Source: Ruminococcus flavefaciens
GTDB taxonomy: Bacteria; Bacillota; Clostridia; Oscillospirales; Ruminococcaceae
Reading direction: 5' to 3'
DNA: 6,286 nucleotides
Assembly: GCA_004554385.1 (NCBI GenBank)
Contig: SFMO01000103.1
Location: 1-6,286, forward strand
Positions 1 through 5,253 of this stretch are shown here, piece by piece (positions within the stretch are counted from its first letter, which is position 1; each line of letters opens with the position of its first letter). Under the pieces are notes generated by a model. That model did no database searches, was not told the DNA's origin, and saw nothing but the letters and a program-made list of their open reading frames with translations. A program made the position numbers and the translations under genes.

Positions 1-50
1 GCCCACTCCCGGTAACGCAGTTCTCTCTTCACTTCTTTGATCGTTGCCAT
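1..50 (-). CDS. IS66 accessory protein TnpA-like, N-terminal 16 codons only
   Basis: The frame starts with ATG at 50-48 and reads MATIKEVKRELRYREW before the window ends. A good ribosome binding site (AAAGGAG, 59-65) lies 8 nt upstream. Several IS66-type TnpA proteins begin with a similar charged helix, recalled from knowledge of the family. In IS66 elements tnpA is the first of three genes (tnpA, tnpB, tnpC) and is a small protein needed for transposition together with the TnpC transposase. Only the N-terminus can be seen, so it is unknown whether the gene is intact. Confidence 0.6.
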   Translation of the reverse strand, partial: MATIKEVKRELRYREW

Positions 51-87
51 GTGCTCAGCTCCTTTCAGCGTTTTCCGCTTCGGAACT

Positions 88-116
88 ATTTTACTGCTTT
101 TTCATTATGCTGTAAA
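88..116 (-). promoter_or_regulatory. Promoter inside the insertion sequence for its first gene
   Basis: On the minus strand there is a -35 box TTTACA (116-111), a 17-bp spacer and a -10 box TAAAAT (93-88). Each box matches the sigma-A consensus at five of six positions. The -10 box lies about 38 bp upstream of the tnpA-like ATG, so this promoter probably drives the insertion-sequence genes. Confidence 0.6.
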
Positions 117-142
117 GGGCTGAGGGTGGTTGGCGCTTACTT

Positions 143-2509
143 TTAATCGATTACAATTGGCTCTGACCAGTAGTTCTGATTGTAAATATCTGAGAAACGA
201 TAGAGAATATGGCATGAGCCGTTTCCGACATTTGTATTGCTTATAGTCATGTTATCAGTAACGGTTATCTGATCACCGATAAAATAACTATCCTGATAAT
301 TCATATCATAGTCATAGTAGTCGCAGATGAAGTCAAGCGTATCACCAGGGGTGATCTCTGTAAGATTCTTGGCAACAGCCTCTGTCTCTCCGCCTACATA
401 ATCAGTAGAAGCTCCAACGATAGTTCCGTTGTCATCATTTACGAACTGAATTATGAGATTAACTCTTTCACCATTGAGAAGCGCAGGAACGTATCCGGTT
501 ATAATAAGATCATTTCCGCTCTGTACTGTATCGGTATGGTAATATGCAACTACGTTACCATTTATAGAGAGCCAGTTCTTGTCTGTGTCCGCAACAAGCT
601 TTCCATCATCATCAAATGTAAAGATGTTATCGAGTCCCAGATCTATGTAACCCGAACCATCATCATAGAACATATTGAGATCAAGTCCGTGAACGAGTTC
701 CCACTGTGACTCAGCAAGATCCATAGTGTATTTACCATTCTTCTGATCCCATGTGAGTTTTGTAGCATCGAAATAGTGAGTTGAAAGATACTCTGCTGTA
801 TCGCTTACATCAGTATCCTTCATAAATTCAGTATTTGAATCATCAAGTCCTGCAATACTTCTTCCGCCGCCAAGGAAGCTTGAAAGAAGTGAACCGATCA
901 TGTCCGAGCTGCCGGATGAACCTGAAGAGCCACCCATTCCAAAGAGAGCGTCAAGCGGAGAACCTGTGCCGCCTGCTGCGATCTGACCACCTGTTTCAAG
1001 TTTAGCAAACTGCTTGATGCAGCGTGAATACTCAGAATCCATTCCTATCTTATCATAGGTTTTACAAGCCTTATCAACATATGATGAGCGCTGGTATGGG
1101 AAATATATCGATACACCGTAAGCGTTCGTCATATTTGAAGAAGTCTTATTGTATTTTACAGCATTTTTAAGTGTTGAAGCAAGAGCCTTGCCCTCTGCAG
1201 TTCCAACATTCTCTGCAAGATTAACAAGATCTACCTGATCAATACGCGAGCTCTCAGCAAACTCTCTTGTTGAATATCTTGCGTTGGAAATATCCTTATA
1301 CTCGTTATTTGAGATCTTATTGCTTACTGACTTAGCAAAAGCAGAAAGATCTTTAGGAACTGTATTTGAGAATTCTGCAAGGTCAATAACAGAAAGTGTA
1401 GTCTTCTGACCTCTGCACTTTTTACCACATTCAGAAACAAAATCATCAACTATGTTCTTGCCTATATCAAGTGTAGGCATTGATGTGTTGCTGCCGAGCT
1501 TAGTAAGCCAGTTTGTATAATACCAGCCGATACCGGGCTCTGTTTCTTCAGATGCTATAAGATAATCAGCATGTTCGTTGAGCATAAGAGCTGTCTCAGC
1601 TGTAGCCATAAGACAAGCATCAAAGCCAACAAAATCGAATTTAACACCGCCGCTCTTAAGTGCCTGATCTACTCCCTCGAGAGACATAGAACCGCTGTTT
1701 TTGTTCTTCTCGTCGTAGCCATAGCCAGTAACTGATCCGCCGCCGTGATCCCAAAGGATAAGCTCGTTTCTGTTGGCAGGGAAATTCTTTGCACAGAACT
1801 GTATGAATGAAGCAAGATTATTAGGATCGGTCATTGCCTTGTTTCCAGCATCCTCAACAATTCTGCCGATCTGACCGTTTTTTATCTGATAGATCTGATT
1901 TACCTTGTTACTGATGCCGCTGACCTTCCATTTTGAACAGCCGCCTGTAAATACAATAACATTAACATTATCACCATATGAAGCCGCTCTCATCTCCTCC
2001 ATATCAGAAGAAGCCATTCCATATTTTGATTCAAGGTCAGTGCCGCACATATAGACCATAATAGTCACGATGTCCTGATTATTTCCCTTGATAATTGTTC
2101 TCTTATCACGGGAACCAGTAGCAACTGATGTATCAACTGTGCTGTCACTTGTAGCACTTCCGGAAACTGTATCCTCAGTGCTGAAACCAAAACCTGACGG
2201 TACTGAACCTATATCAAGTCCGCCGCCTCCGTTTCCGCCGCCGGTAAGTGAACCGAGAAGGTCACCTGCACCGCCGCCGCTGCCGCTGAACATCTTGAAT
2301 ATTATAAAACCGATGATCAAAAGTGTAATAAGACCGCCGCCGCCGGCCGCAGCCCGTTTAGCTCCGCCGCCACCGCCTGTGGAACCGCCTGAATAACTTC
2401 CCGAACCAACAGGACCAGTACCGAGTCCGTCGCCTCGTCTATGTGCTCCGCTGCCGCCGGAAGTAACGTTTTTACGTCTCCCCTGCGGTCTGTTCTGATT
2501 AGGATCCAT
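143..2509 (-). CDS. Membrane-anchored clostripain-like cysteine peptidase (family C11)
   Basis: This 788-residue protein carries the C11 peptidase signatures. The catalytic histidine is about residue 255 in ILWDHGGG and the nucleophile is about Cys299 in VGFDACLMA. EETEPGIGWY follows near 321-330 and GVSIYFPY near 465-472, both usual for the clostripain fold. C11 enzymes cleave after Arg or Lys and often self-process. Residues 1-58 are rich in Gly, Ser and Arg, followed by one hydrophobic segment at about 59-73. The positive charges before it predict an inside N-terminus, so the catalytic domain would be displayed outside the cell. A Gly/Ser linker (about 506-549) leads to a C-terminal domain of about 230 residues, rich in aromatic residues and Asp, which I do not recognise. 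The start is supported by GGAGG (2519-2515) 5 nt upstream of ATG and by a promoter at 2561-2589. The gene stands alone, and its native downstream region has been displaced by an insertion sequence 2 bp after the stop. The substrate is unknown. Confidence 0.9.
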   Translation of the reverse strand: MDPNQNRPQGRRKNVTSGGSGAHRRGDGLGTGPVGSGSYSGGSTGGGGGAKRAAAGGGGLITLLIIGFIIFKMFSGSGGGAGDLLGSLTGGGNGGGGLDIGSVPSGFGFSTEDTVSGSATSDSTVDTSVATGSRDKRTIIKGNNQDIVTIMVYMCGTDLESKYGMASSDMEEMRAASYGDNVNVIVFTGGCSKWKVSGISNKVNQIYQIKNGQIGRIVEDAGNKAMTDPNNLASFIQFCAKNFPANRNELILWDHGGGSVTGYGYDEKNKNSGSMSLEGVDQALKSGGVKFDFVGFDACLMATAETALMLNEHADYLIASEETEPGIGWYYTNWLTKLGSNTSMPTLDIGKNIVDDFVSECGKKCRGQKTTLSVIDLAEFSNTVPKDLSAFAKSVSNKISNNEYKDISNARYSTREFAESSRIDQVDLVNLAENVGTAEGKALASTLKNAVKYNKTSSNMTNAYGVSIYFPYQRSSYVDKACKTYDKIGMDSEYSRCIKQFAKLETGGQIAAGGTGSPLDALFGMGGSSGSSGSSDMIGSLLSSFLGGGRSIAGLDDSNTEFMKDTDVSDTAEYLSTHYFDATKLTWDQKNGKYTMDLAESQWELVHGLDLNMFYDDGSGYIDLGLDNIFTFDDDGKLVADTDKNWLSINGNVVAYYHTDTVQSGNDLIITGYVPALLNGERVNLIIQFVNDDNGTIVGASTDYVGGETEAVAKNLTEITPGDTLDFICDYYDYDMNYQDSYFIGDQITVTDNMTISNTNVGNGSCHILYRFSDIYNQNYWSEPIVID

Positions 2510-2536
2510 ATTAACCTCCGTAAATTACTCTTTATC

Positions 2537-2550
2537 AGGCTAAATAGCCT
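2537..2550. repeat. Short inverted repeat in the 5' leader of the peptidase gene
   Basis: AGGCTA and TAGCCT form a 6-bp inverted repeat around a central AA. It lies just downstream of the predicted transcription start (about 2554) and about 28 bp upstream of the start codon. It could be an operator or a small 5' UTR hairpin. Nothing else shows which. Confidence 0.35.
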
Positions 2551-2560
2551 ACATTATTAT

Positions 2561-2589
2561 ATTTTACACGTTTTTACATCGATTGTCAA
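2561..2589 (-). promoter_or_regulatory. Sigma-A promoter of the clostripain-like gene
   Basis: The minus strand reads TTGACA (2589-2584), a 17-bp spacer and TAAAAT (2566-2561). The -35 box is perfect and the -10 box matches five of six positions. The predicted start near 2554 gives a leader of about 45 nt before the ATG at 2509. It is divergent from, and about 90 bp away from, the tRNA promoter. Confidence 0.75.
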
Positions 2590-2681
2590 GTTAAAAGCGG
2601 TTACAAATCAATTATATATTAAAAAATGCCATCGCCCAAATCGTTAAAAAATAAAAATAATAATACTGTTTATATTTTTAC

Positions 2682-2710
2682 TTGACATTGCTTCTTGTTT
2701 ATAGTATAAT
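2682..2710 (+). promoter_or_regulatory. Consensus sigma-A promoter of the tRNA-Pro/tRNA-Leu operon
   Basis: TTGACA (2682-2687) and TATAAT (2705-2710) are both perfect and separated by 17 bp. The predicted transcript start (about 2717) lies 5 nt before the mature tRNA-Pro end. A full-consensus promoter is typical of stable RNA operons. Confidence 0.9.
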
Positions 2711-2721
2711 ATTAATGCTGT

Positions 2722-2798
2722 CGAGGTGTGGCTCAGTTTGGTAGAGTACTACGTTCGGGACGTAGGGGCCGCAGGTTCAAATCCTGTCACCTCGACCA
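2722..2798 (+). tRNA. tRNA-Pro, anticodon CGG
   Basis: A 77-nt cloverleaf can be folded by eye. The acceptor stem CGAGGTG pairs with CACCTCG, followed by discriminator A and an encoded CCA. The D stem is GCTC/GAGT. The anticodon stem CTACG/CGTAG closes loop TTCGGGA with anticodon CGG, which reads CCG codons. The T arm is GCAGG-TTCAAAT-CCTGT. It is the first gene of a two-tRNA transcript. All stems are intact, so it should be functional. Confidence 0.95.
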
Positions 2799-2802
2799 GA
2801 AC

Positions 2803-2830
2803 ACGGTATATCACTTATGTGATATACCGT
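2803..2830 (+). repeat. Perfect 12-bp hairpin between the two tRNAs
   Basis: The arm at 2803-2814 (ACGGTATATCAC) is exactly complementary to 2819-2830, with loop TTAT. It fills almost the whole 38-nt tRNA spacer and starts 4 nt after the CCA end of tRNA-Pro. Only two T residues follow, so it is not a canonical terminator. A processing hairpin or a weak attenuator limiting tRNA-Leu is more plausible. Confidence 0.8.
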
Positions 2831-2836
2831 TTATGC

Positions 2837-2923
2837 GCCGCTGTGGTGGAATTGGCAGACACAAGGGACTTAAAATCCCTCGAGGTAACACTCGTACCGG
2901 TTCAAGTCCGGTTAGCGGCACCA
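2837..2923 (+). tRNA. tRNA-Leu, anticodon UAA
   Basis: An 87-nt class II tRNA. The acceptor GCCGCTG pairs with TAGCGGC (one G-U pair), followed by ACCA. The D stem is GTG/CAC. The anticodon stem AGGGA/TCCCT closes loop CTTAAAA with anticodon TAA. A long variable arm follows, and the T arm is ACCGG-TTCAAGT-CCGGT. It is the second gene of the tRNA operon and is directly followed by a terminator. It appears intact. tRNA-Leu genes are common integration targets for tyrosine recombinases, and an integrase gene points toward this one from the right. Confidence 0.95.
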
Positions 2924-2926
2924 TTG

Positions 2927-2965
2927 AAAGAATGTCGATTTTACGGCATTCTTTTCTTGTTTTCT
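2927..2965 (+). terminator. Intrinsic terminator of the tRNA operon
   Basis: The strand AAAGAATGTCG (2927-2937) pairs with CGGCATTCTTT (2944-2954) around loop ATTTTA, with one T-G wobble. A T-rich tract (TTTTCTTGTTTTC) overlaps and follows the descending arm. It starts 3 nt after the tRNA-Leu CCA. The A-rich ascending base also allows weak function on the opposite strand. Confidence 0.8.
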
Positions 2966-2972
2966 GACTGAT

Positions 2973-3034
2973 TTGGTAGAAAAGTTTCTTGTGTATGAGC
3001 TTTTTTCTACCGGATTTCTACCAAATGTTCTACC
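2973..3034. repeat. Left cluster of TTCTACC(A) repeats, candidate integrase arm sites
   Basis: TTCTACC occurs in direct orientation starting at 3005, 3016 and 3028, that is, 11 and 12 bp apart, or about one helical turn. The inverted copy GGTAGAA is at 2975-2981. A looser copy, CTTACCACAAAA, lies near 3074-3085. Tyrosine integrases of the lambda/Tn916 type bind short direct repeats near the element ends through their N-terminal domain, and helical phasing fits that. The same motif recurs beyond the other end of int but was not seen inside the int coding sequence. The binding role is inferred. Confidence 0.55.
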
Positions 3035-3093
3035 AAAATCACTGCTTTTTTCAATTTTCTTTTCATTTTTGGTCTTACCACAAAAGATTTTTA

Positions 3094-3116
3094 TCCCCCG
3101 TGTCAAGTTGACTTGA
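3094..3116. repeat. TTGACAC repeat and palindrome downstream of int
   Basis: Read on the minus strand, 3106-3094 is TTGACACGGGGGA. It matches TTGACACAAGGGA at 4622-4634 on the plus strand at 11 of 13 positions, giving an inverted pair around int. It overlaps a small palindrome, TCAAGT-TG-ACTTGA (3103-3116). Both could be recombination-protein sites near the element end. Chance cannot be excluded for sites this short. Confidence 0.35.
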
Positions 3117-3140
3117 TTAACTTTTTTTACTTTTTATAAT

Positions 3141-3172
3141 GCCGCCGTGGTAGAATAGGTAGACGCATCGGC
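3141..3172 (+). pseudogene. 5' fragment of a tRNA-Leu-like sequence at the integrase end
   Basis: GCCGCCGTGGTAGAATAGG followed by TAGACGCA matches the first 27 nt of the intact tRNA-Leu(UAA) in this window at 22 of 27 positions. It carries the class II acceptor 5' strand and D arm. The similarity stops at the anticodon stem: no anticodon loop, variable arm or T arm follows. The next bases, CGGCACACCATT, look like a damaged tRNA 3' end (CGGC-A-CCA), and the intact tRNA-Leu ends CGGCACCATT. It is not a working tRNA. It abuts the stop codon of int (3179-3181), which suggests a recombination remnant or attachment site. TATAAT touches its first base, so it has no proper promoter of its own. Confidence 0.6.
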
Positions 3173-3178
3173 ACACCA

Positions 3179-4510
3179 TTATCGCAGGTTCTCATGTCGA
3201 GGACTTGCGTTTTTTTCGTCCTCCGAACCTTTATCATGGATAGCCTGCTCCGTATCTGTACTGTCTCCACCCAGCACTTTGGCGATAGTCTCCGCAGACT
3301 CCACTTTGGAATGAAAGTCGAGGTGACTATAAAAATTGGCTGTAACATTAAATGTTGAATGTCCGAGCCACTCCTGGATCGCCTTCATGGATACTCCGTT
3401 TGCGAGCAACAGACTGGCACATGAATGACGAAGATCATGGAATCGAATGTGTTTGAGCTTATTTTTCTTAATGATGTACTTGAAGTGAGAAGTTGCAAAG
3501 TTTGGCGTAATCAGCTTACCGAAGTTGTCACGGCACACAAAGCCGTCATATTCCCTGTCAAAGTCTTTACCGAGGAGCTTCGAGTAGTACTCTTCAAGGG
3601 TTTTGCGTTCTCTAAGCATCTGCTCAATATGAGGAATCAAGGGAAAAGTTCTTACACTGGACTCAGTTTTAAGCTGATTTTCGACAAAAATCATTTCTTT
3701 GCCGCTACCATAAGTGCTGGAAACCTTACGTCGAACCGTGAGTTTCTTTTCCTCAAAGTTGACGGAATCCCACTTCAAACCGATAATCTCGCTCTTGCGA
3801 AGTCCGTAGTAGGCTGCAATGTGTACCACAAGTTCAAGTCTGTCGCCCTTGAATACTTCAAAGAGCTGTTCCAACTCGTCCTTGTTGTAGAAATTGGCTT
3901 CAAACTTCTGGATTTTCGGCAGTTCAACCTTATCTGCGACGTTTATATCGAGCATATCCATTTTTACAGCATATTTTAGTGCTTTGTGGATATTGGCGTG
4001 GTAATGCTTTACCGAATTGCCCGAAAGACCGCTGTTGAACTTATCGTTATAGAACTGCTGAAGCTGTAAAGCTGTCAGGTTGCCAAGAAGAAGATGCGGA
4101 TAGCGCTCGTCAAAATAGTTTTTGATCCTGGTGATATAGCGATTGTAGCTTTCATAAGAGGTTCGTGCGATTGTCGGTCTGATTGTTTCAAGCCAGTAGT
4201 CAAGAAATGCTGTGAACTCAAAATCTGTCTTGCATACAGCATCATCACTGAGAACCTCCTCGCTGAGTTCTGTCTTTTCCTTTGGAGTTTCCTTGACTTT
4301 TGTTAAGCTGCCTGTGAGAAACTCCTCATAGAACTTTGCTACTATTACGTTCACCTTTGCTGTCAGTGCTTTATAAGAACAGTCAACAGGCAAATCGGTT
4401 GTAACCCATTTTCTCTTACGCTTGCCACTATCGTCCCTGAAATCAAAGACAACATAGTTTTTGCCCTTCTTTTCGGCAATAATGTACTTAAAAGGCAGAC
4501 TTGCTTTCAT
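3179..4510 (-). CDS. int: Tyrosine recombinase/integrase of an integrative element
   Basis: This 443-residue site-specific recombinase has all the catalytic positions of the phage-integrase family. They are Arg238 (YYGLRKSE), a probable Lys281 in the beta hairpin (QLKTESSVRTFP), His358 and Arg361 (RFHDLRHSCASLLL), His384 (WLGHS) and the Tyr394 nucleophile (ANFYSHL). The N-terminal 65 residues fit an arm-binding domain. The region of about 95-185 is the core-binding SAM-like domain (FLDYWLETIRPTIARTSYES). The roughly 45 residues after Tyr394 form a charged tail. The start is backed by AAGGAGG 8 nt upstream of ATG. It lies downstream of a small excisionase gene with a 136-bp gap. The protein would integrate and excise the element at a tRNA-Leu locus, judging from the adjacent tRNA sequences. 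Nothing in it looks broken. Confidence 0.93.
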   Translation of the reverse strand: MKASLPFKYIIAEKKGKNYVVFDFRDDSGKRKRKWVTTDLPVDCSYKALTAKVNVIVAKFYEEFLTGSLTKVKETPKEKTELSEEVLSDDAVCKTDFEFTAFLDYWLETIRPTIARTSYESYNRYITRIKNYFDERYPHLLLGNLTALQLQQFYNDKFNSGLSGNSVKHYHANIHKALKYAVKMDMLDINVADKVELPKIQKFEANFYNKDELEQLFEVFKGDRLELVVHIAAYYGLRKSEIIGLKWDSVNFEEKKLTVRRKVSSTYGSGKEMIFVENQLKTESSVRTFPLIPHIEQMLRERKTLEEYYSKLLGKDFDREYDGFVCRDNFGKLITPNFATSHFKYIIKKNKLKHIRFHDLRHSCASLLLANGVSMKAIQEWLGHSTFNVTANFYSHLDFHSKVESAETIAKVLGGDSTDTEQAIHDKGSEDEKNASPRHENLR

Positions 4511-4544
4511 TATATTATCCTCCTTATGTCGAAAGCGGTGGTCT

Positions 4545-4576
4545 GCGCTATTGACCTCATAACTATATTGTAGCGC
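4545..4576. repeat. Inverted repeat GCGCTA/TAGCGC upstream of int
   Basis: GCGCTA (4545-4550) pairs with TAGCGC (4571-4576) across a 20-nt loop, in the 5' leader of int. It overlaps the predicted -10 box of a possible int promoter, so it could be an operator or a leader hairpin. Evidence for function is limited to its position. Confidence 0.35.
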
Positions 4577-4595
4577 GAAACAAAGTCATTTGCAA
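4567..4595 (-). promoter_or_regulatory. Possible separate promoter for int
   Basis: On the minus strand TTGCAA (4595-4590) and TACAAT (4572-4567) are 17 bp apart. The -10 box matches five of six positions and the -35 box four of six. It lies in the gap between xis and int, and would allow int expression without xis, as needed for integration as opposed to excision. Moderate to weak evidence. Confidence 0.4.
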
Positions 4596-4602
4596 GCGTT
4601 TT

Positions 4603-4713
4603 CCTACCACTTCTACAAAATTTGACACAAGGGACATTTCTACCAGTTATTTTTGTGCGCATTGCAGAACGAAATCTATAACCGTAGCTTTTGCGACCTT
4701 GATTGTTCTACCA
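4603..4713. repeat. Right cluster of TTCTACC(A) repeats between int and xis
   Basis: Copies of the motif seen left of int recur here: CCTACCA near 4604-4610, TTCTACC at 4638-4644 and TTCTACCACAA at 4706-4716, the last inside the xis coding region. TTGACACAAGGGA (4622-4634) is the inverted partner of a site at 3094-3106. These are candidate Int or Xis binding sites. Such sites could let the recombination proteins repress their own promoter as well as build the excision complex. Inferred from repetition only. Confidence 0.45.
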
Positions 4714-4865
4714 CAAGGAATTTTTTTGAGTTGTCCTTCCTTGATAAGCTGATAAACCTTTTTCTTTCCATAGCCGAGAATTTCACATAAGTCCTTTACT
4801 TCCAGTATCTCAGGATATTCGCTATACATATTCTTATATACAACTTCAAGCGGTATTGAATCCAT
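4647..4865 (-). CDS. xis: Excisionase-family DNA-binding protein
   Basis: This 72-residue protein has a MerR-like winged helix-turn-helix typical of excisionases. It reads EVKDLCEILGYGKKKVYQLI (about 22-41), then GQLKKIPCGRTIKV forming the wing and a short C-terminal helix (ATVIDFVLQC). Proteins of this kind bend DNA next to the attachment site and steer the integrase to excision. The length is normal for the family. The start is fixed by GGAAGGAGG (4883-4875), ending 9 nt before the ATG. Another ATG just upstream is out of frame and only 2 nt from the ribosome binding site. It directly precedes int on the same strand, as in Tn916-type elements. Confidence 0.85.
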   Translation of the reverse strand: MDSIPLEVVYKNMYSEYPEILEVKDLCEILGYGKKKVYQLIKEGQLKKIPCGRTIKVAKATVIDFVLQCAQK

Positions 4866-4907
4866 AGGACATAACCTCCTTCCTATCAGAAGAAAAGAAA
4901 CTGAAAA

Positions 4908-4936
4908 AGCGTAGATGTTCCATATTCTATTGTCAA
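4908..4936 (-). promoter_or_regulatory. Weak candidate promoter upstream of xis
   Basis: The minus strand has a perfect TTGACA (4936-4931), but the box 17 bp downstream is TACGCT (4913-4908), only three of six matches. The position, about 45 bp before the xis start codon, is right. If active it would probably need an activator. Otherwise xis depends on read-through from the upstream regulators. Confidence 0.3.
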
Positions 4937-4971
4937 GATACTAAGTGCATCGTTGTCAGTTATTTTTATGC

Positions 4972-5042
4972 CTGATATTTGATGTACTGTTGGCAGCTTC
5001 CCCTCAAATTGAGAGGAAGCTCCCGACAGCATATCAGCCGTC
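4972..5042 (-). ncRNA. Leader RNA module 2: switching hairpin upstream of xis
   Basis: On the minus strand this folds as a long hairpin. CTGATAT (5037-5031) pairs with ATATCAG (4978-4972), CTGT with ACAG, GG with CC, and a 12-bp stem (5021-5010 with 5006-4995) closes a 3-nt loop. It shares ATGCTGTYGGGAG and TGCCAA with module 1 at matching places, while the central stem differs completely. An alternative hairpin GACGGC/GCTGTC (5042-5037 with 5030-5025) would take the same 5' strand, so the two folds exclude each other. Two pairs are G-U in the minus strand (one in each fold) but C-A mismatches in the plus strand; one pair shows the reverse. No run of T follows, so it is not a plain terminator. 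No known RNA family is recognised. Confidence 0.6.
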
Positions 5043-5065
5043 AAACAAAACTAAGAGGAATGTGT

Positions 5066-5127
5066 GAGATGCCTTTGGCAATGTACGCTCCGAAGTACGT
5101 ACACTCCCAACAGCATCTCTGCTGTTG
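5066..5127 (-). ncRNA. Leader RNA module 1: switching hairpin with UUCG tetraloop
   Basis: On the minus strand GAGATGC (5119-5113) pairs with GCATCTC (5072-5066), TTGG with CCAA, and TGTACG with CGTACA. A further T-G and C-G pair is capped by a C(UUCG)G tetraloop, an exceptionally stable RNA loop that exists only in this strand. A competing hairpin, CAACAGCA-GAGA-TGCTGTTG (5127-5108), uses the same TGCTGTTG strand, so the folds exclude each other. The G-U pairs here would be C-A mismatches in the plus strand, again pointing to a minus-strand transcript. Module 2, directly downstream, repeats the design. A role in controlling read-through from the regulatory genes to xis and int is inferred. 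Confidence 0.6.
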
Positions 5128-5172
5128 ACAGAAAAATAAAAGAAATTAACATGAAAGCATAGTTGAAAGTAT

Positions 5173-5208
5173 GGGACGGTGCGGCAAAAGGAAGAATCGT
5201 ACCGCCCC
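5173..5208 (-). promoter_or_regulatory. Third leader hairpin
   Basis: On the minus strand GGGGCGGT (5208-5201) pairs with ACCGTCCC (5180-5173), eight pairs including one G-U. The loop of 20 nt is large, so it is less convincing than the two modules downstream. It lies in the same non-coding leader between the sigma-like gene and xis, and its wobble also favours a minus-strand RNA. Confidence 0.4.
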
Positions 5209-5253
5209 TCATCACGGAGGATAGGATATGTCAGCGAGTGATCCGTACCCTTT

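Larger units (their letters stand above)
1..140 (-). mobile_element. End of an IS66-family insertion sequence (partial, runs off the left edge)
   Basis: Read on the minus strand, the segment begins at base 140 with GTAAGCGCC, matching the GTAAGCG terminal inverted repeat typical of IS66-family elements. It is followed by a promoter, a ribosome binding site and the start of a short gene whose first residues resemble IS66 TnpA accessory proteins. This is the usual left-end layout of the family. The element ends 2 bp after the stop codon of the clostripain-like gene. IS66 elements normally make 8-bp target duplications; bases 141-148 (TTTTAATC) would be one copy, but the other end is not visible. 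The family call rests on the terminus plus 16 residues, so it is good but not certain. Confidence 0.68.

Noticed and set aside
2088..2396. Open frame on the plus strand with long proline runs
   Set aside because: It is the antisense shadow of the Gly-rich N-terminal coding region of the peptidase gene; GGN codons read as proline on the opposite strand. No ribosome binding site or domain.
2737..2750. TTTGGTAGA in tRNA-Pro as another integrase arm site
   Set aside because: It is the ordinary D-loop sequence of the tRNA. The likeness to the GGTAGAA repeat is probably coincidental, and it is a caution against over-reading single copies.
2726..2971. Two overlapping open frames on the plus strand
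   Set aside because: They run across the tRNA-Pro and tRNA-Leu genes and are translations of tRNA sequence.
3113..3140. TTGATT-16 bp-TATAAT as promoter of the tRNA-Leu-like fragment
   Set aside because: TATAAT directly touches the first base of the tRNA-like sequence, so transcription would start inside it. The boxes may be chance in AT-rich DNA.
3425..3979. 184-codon open frame on the plus strand
   Set aside because: It lies fully inside int on the opposite strand, and int has a complete catalytic set and a strong ribosome binding site.
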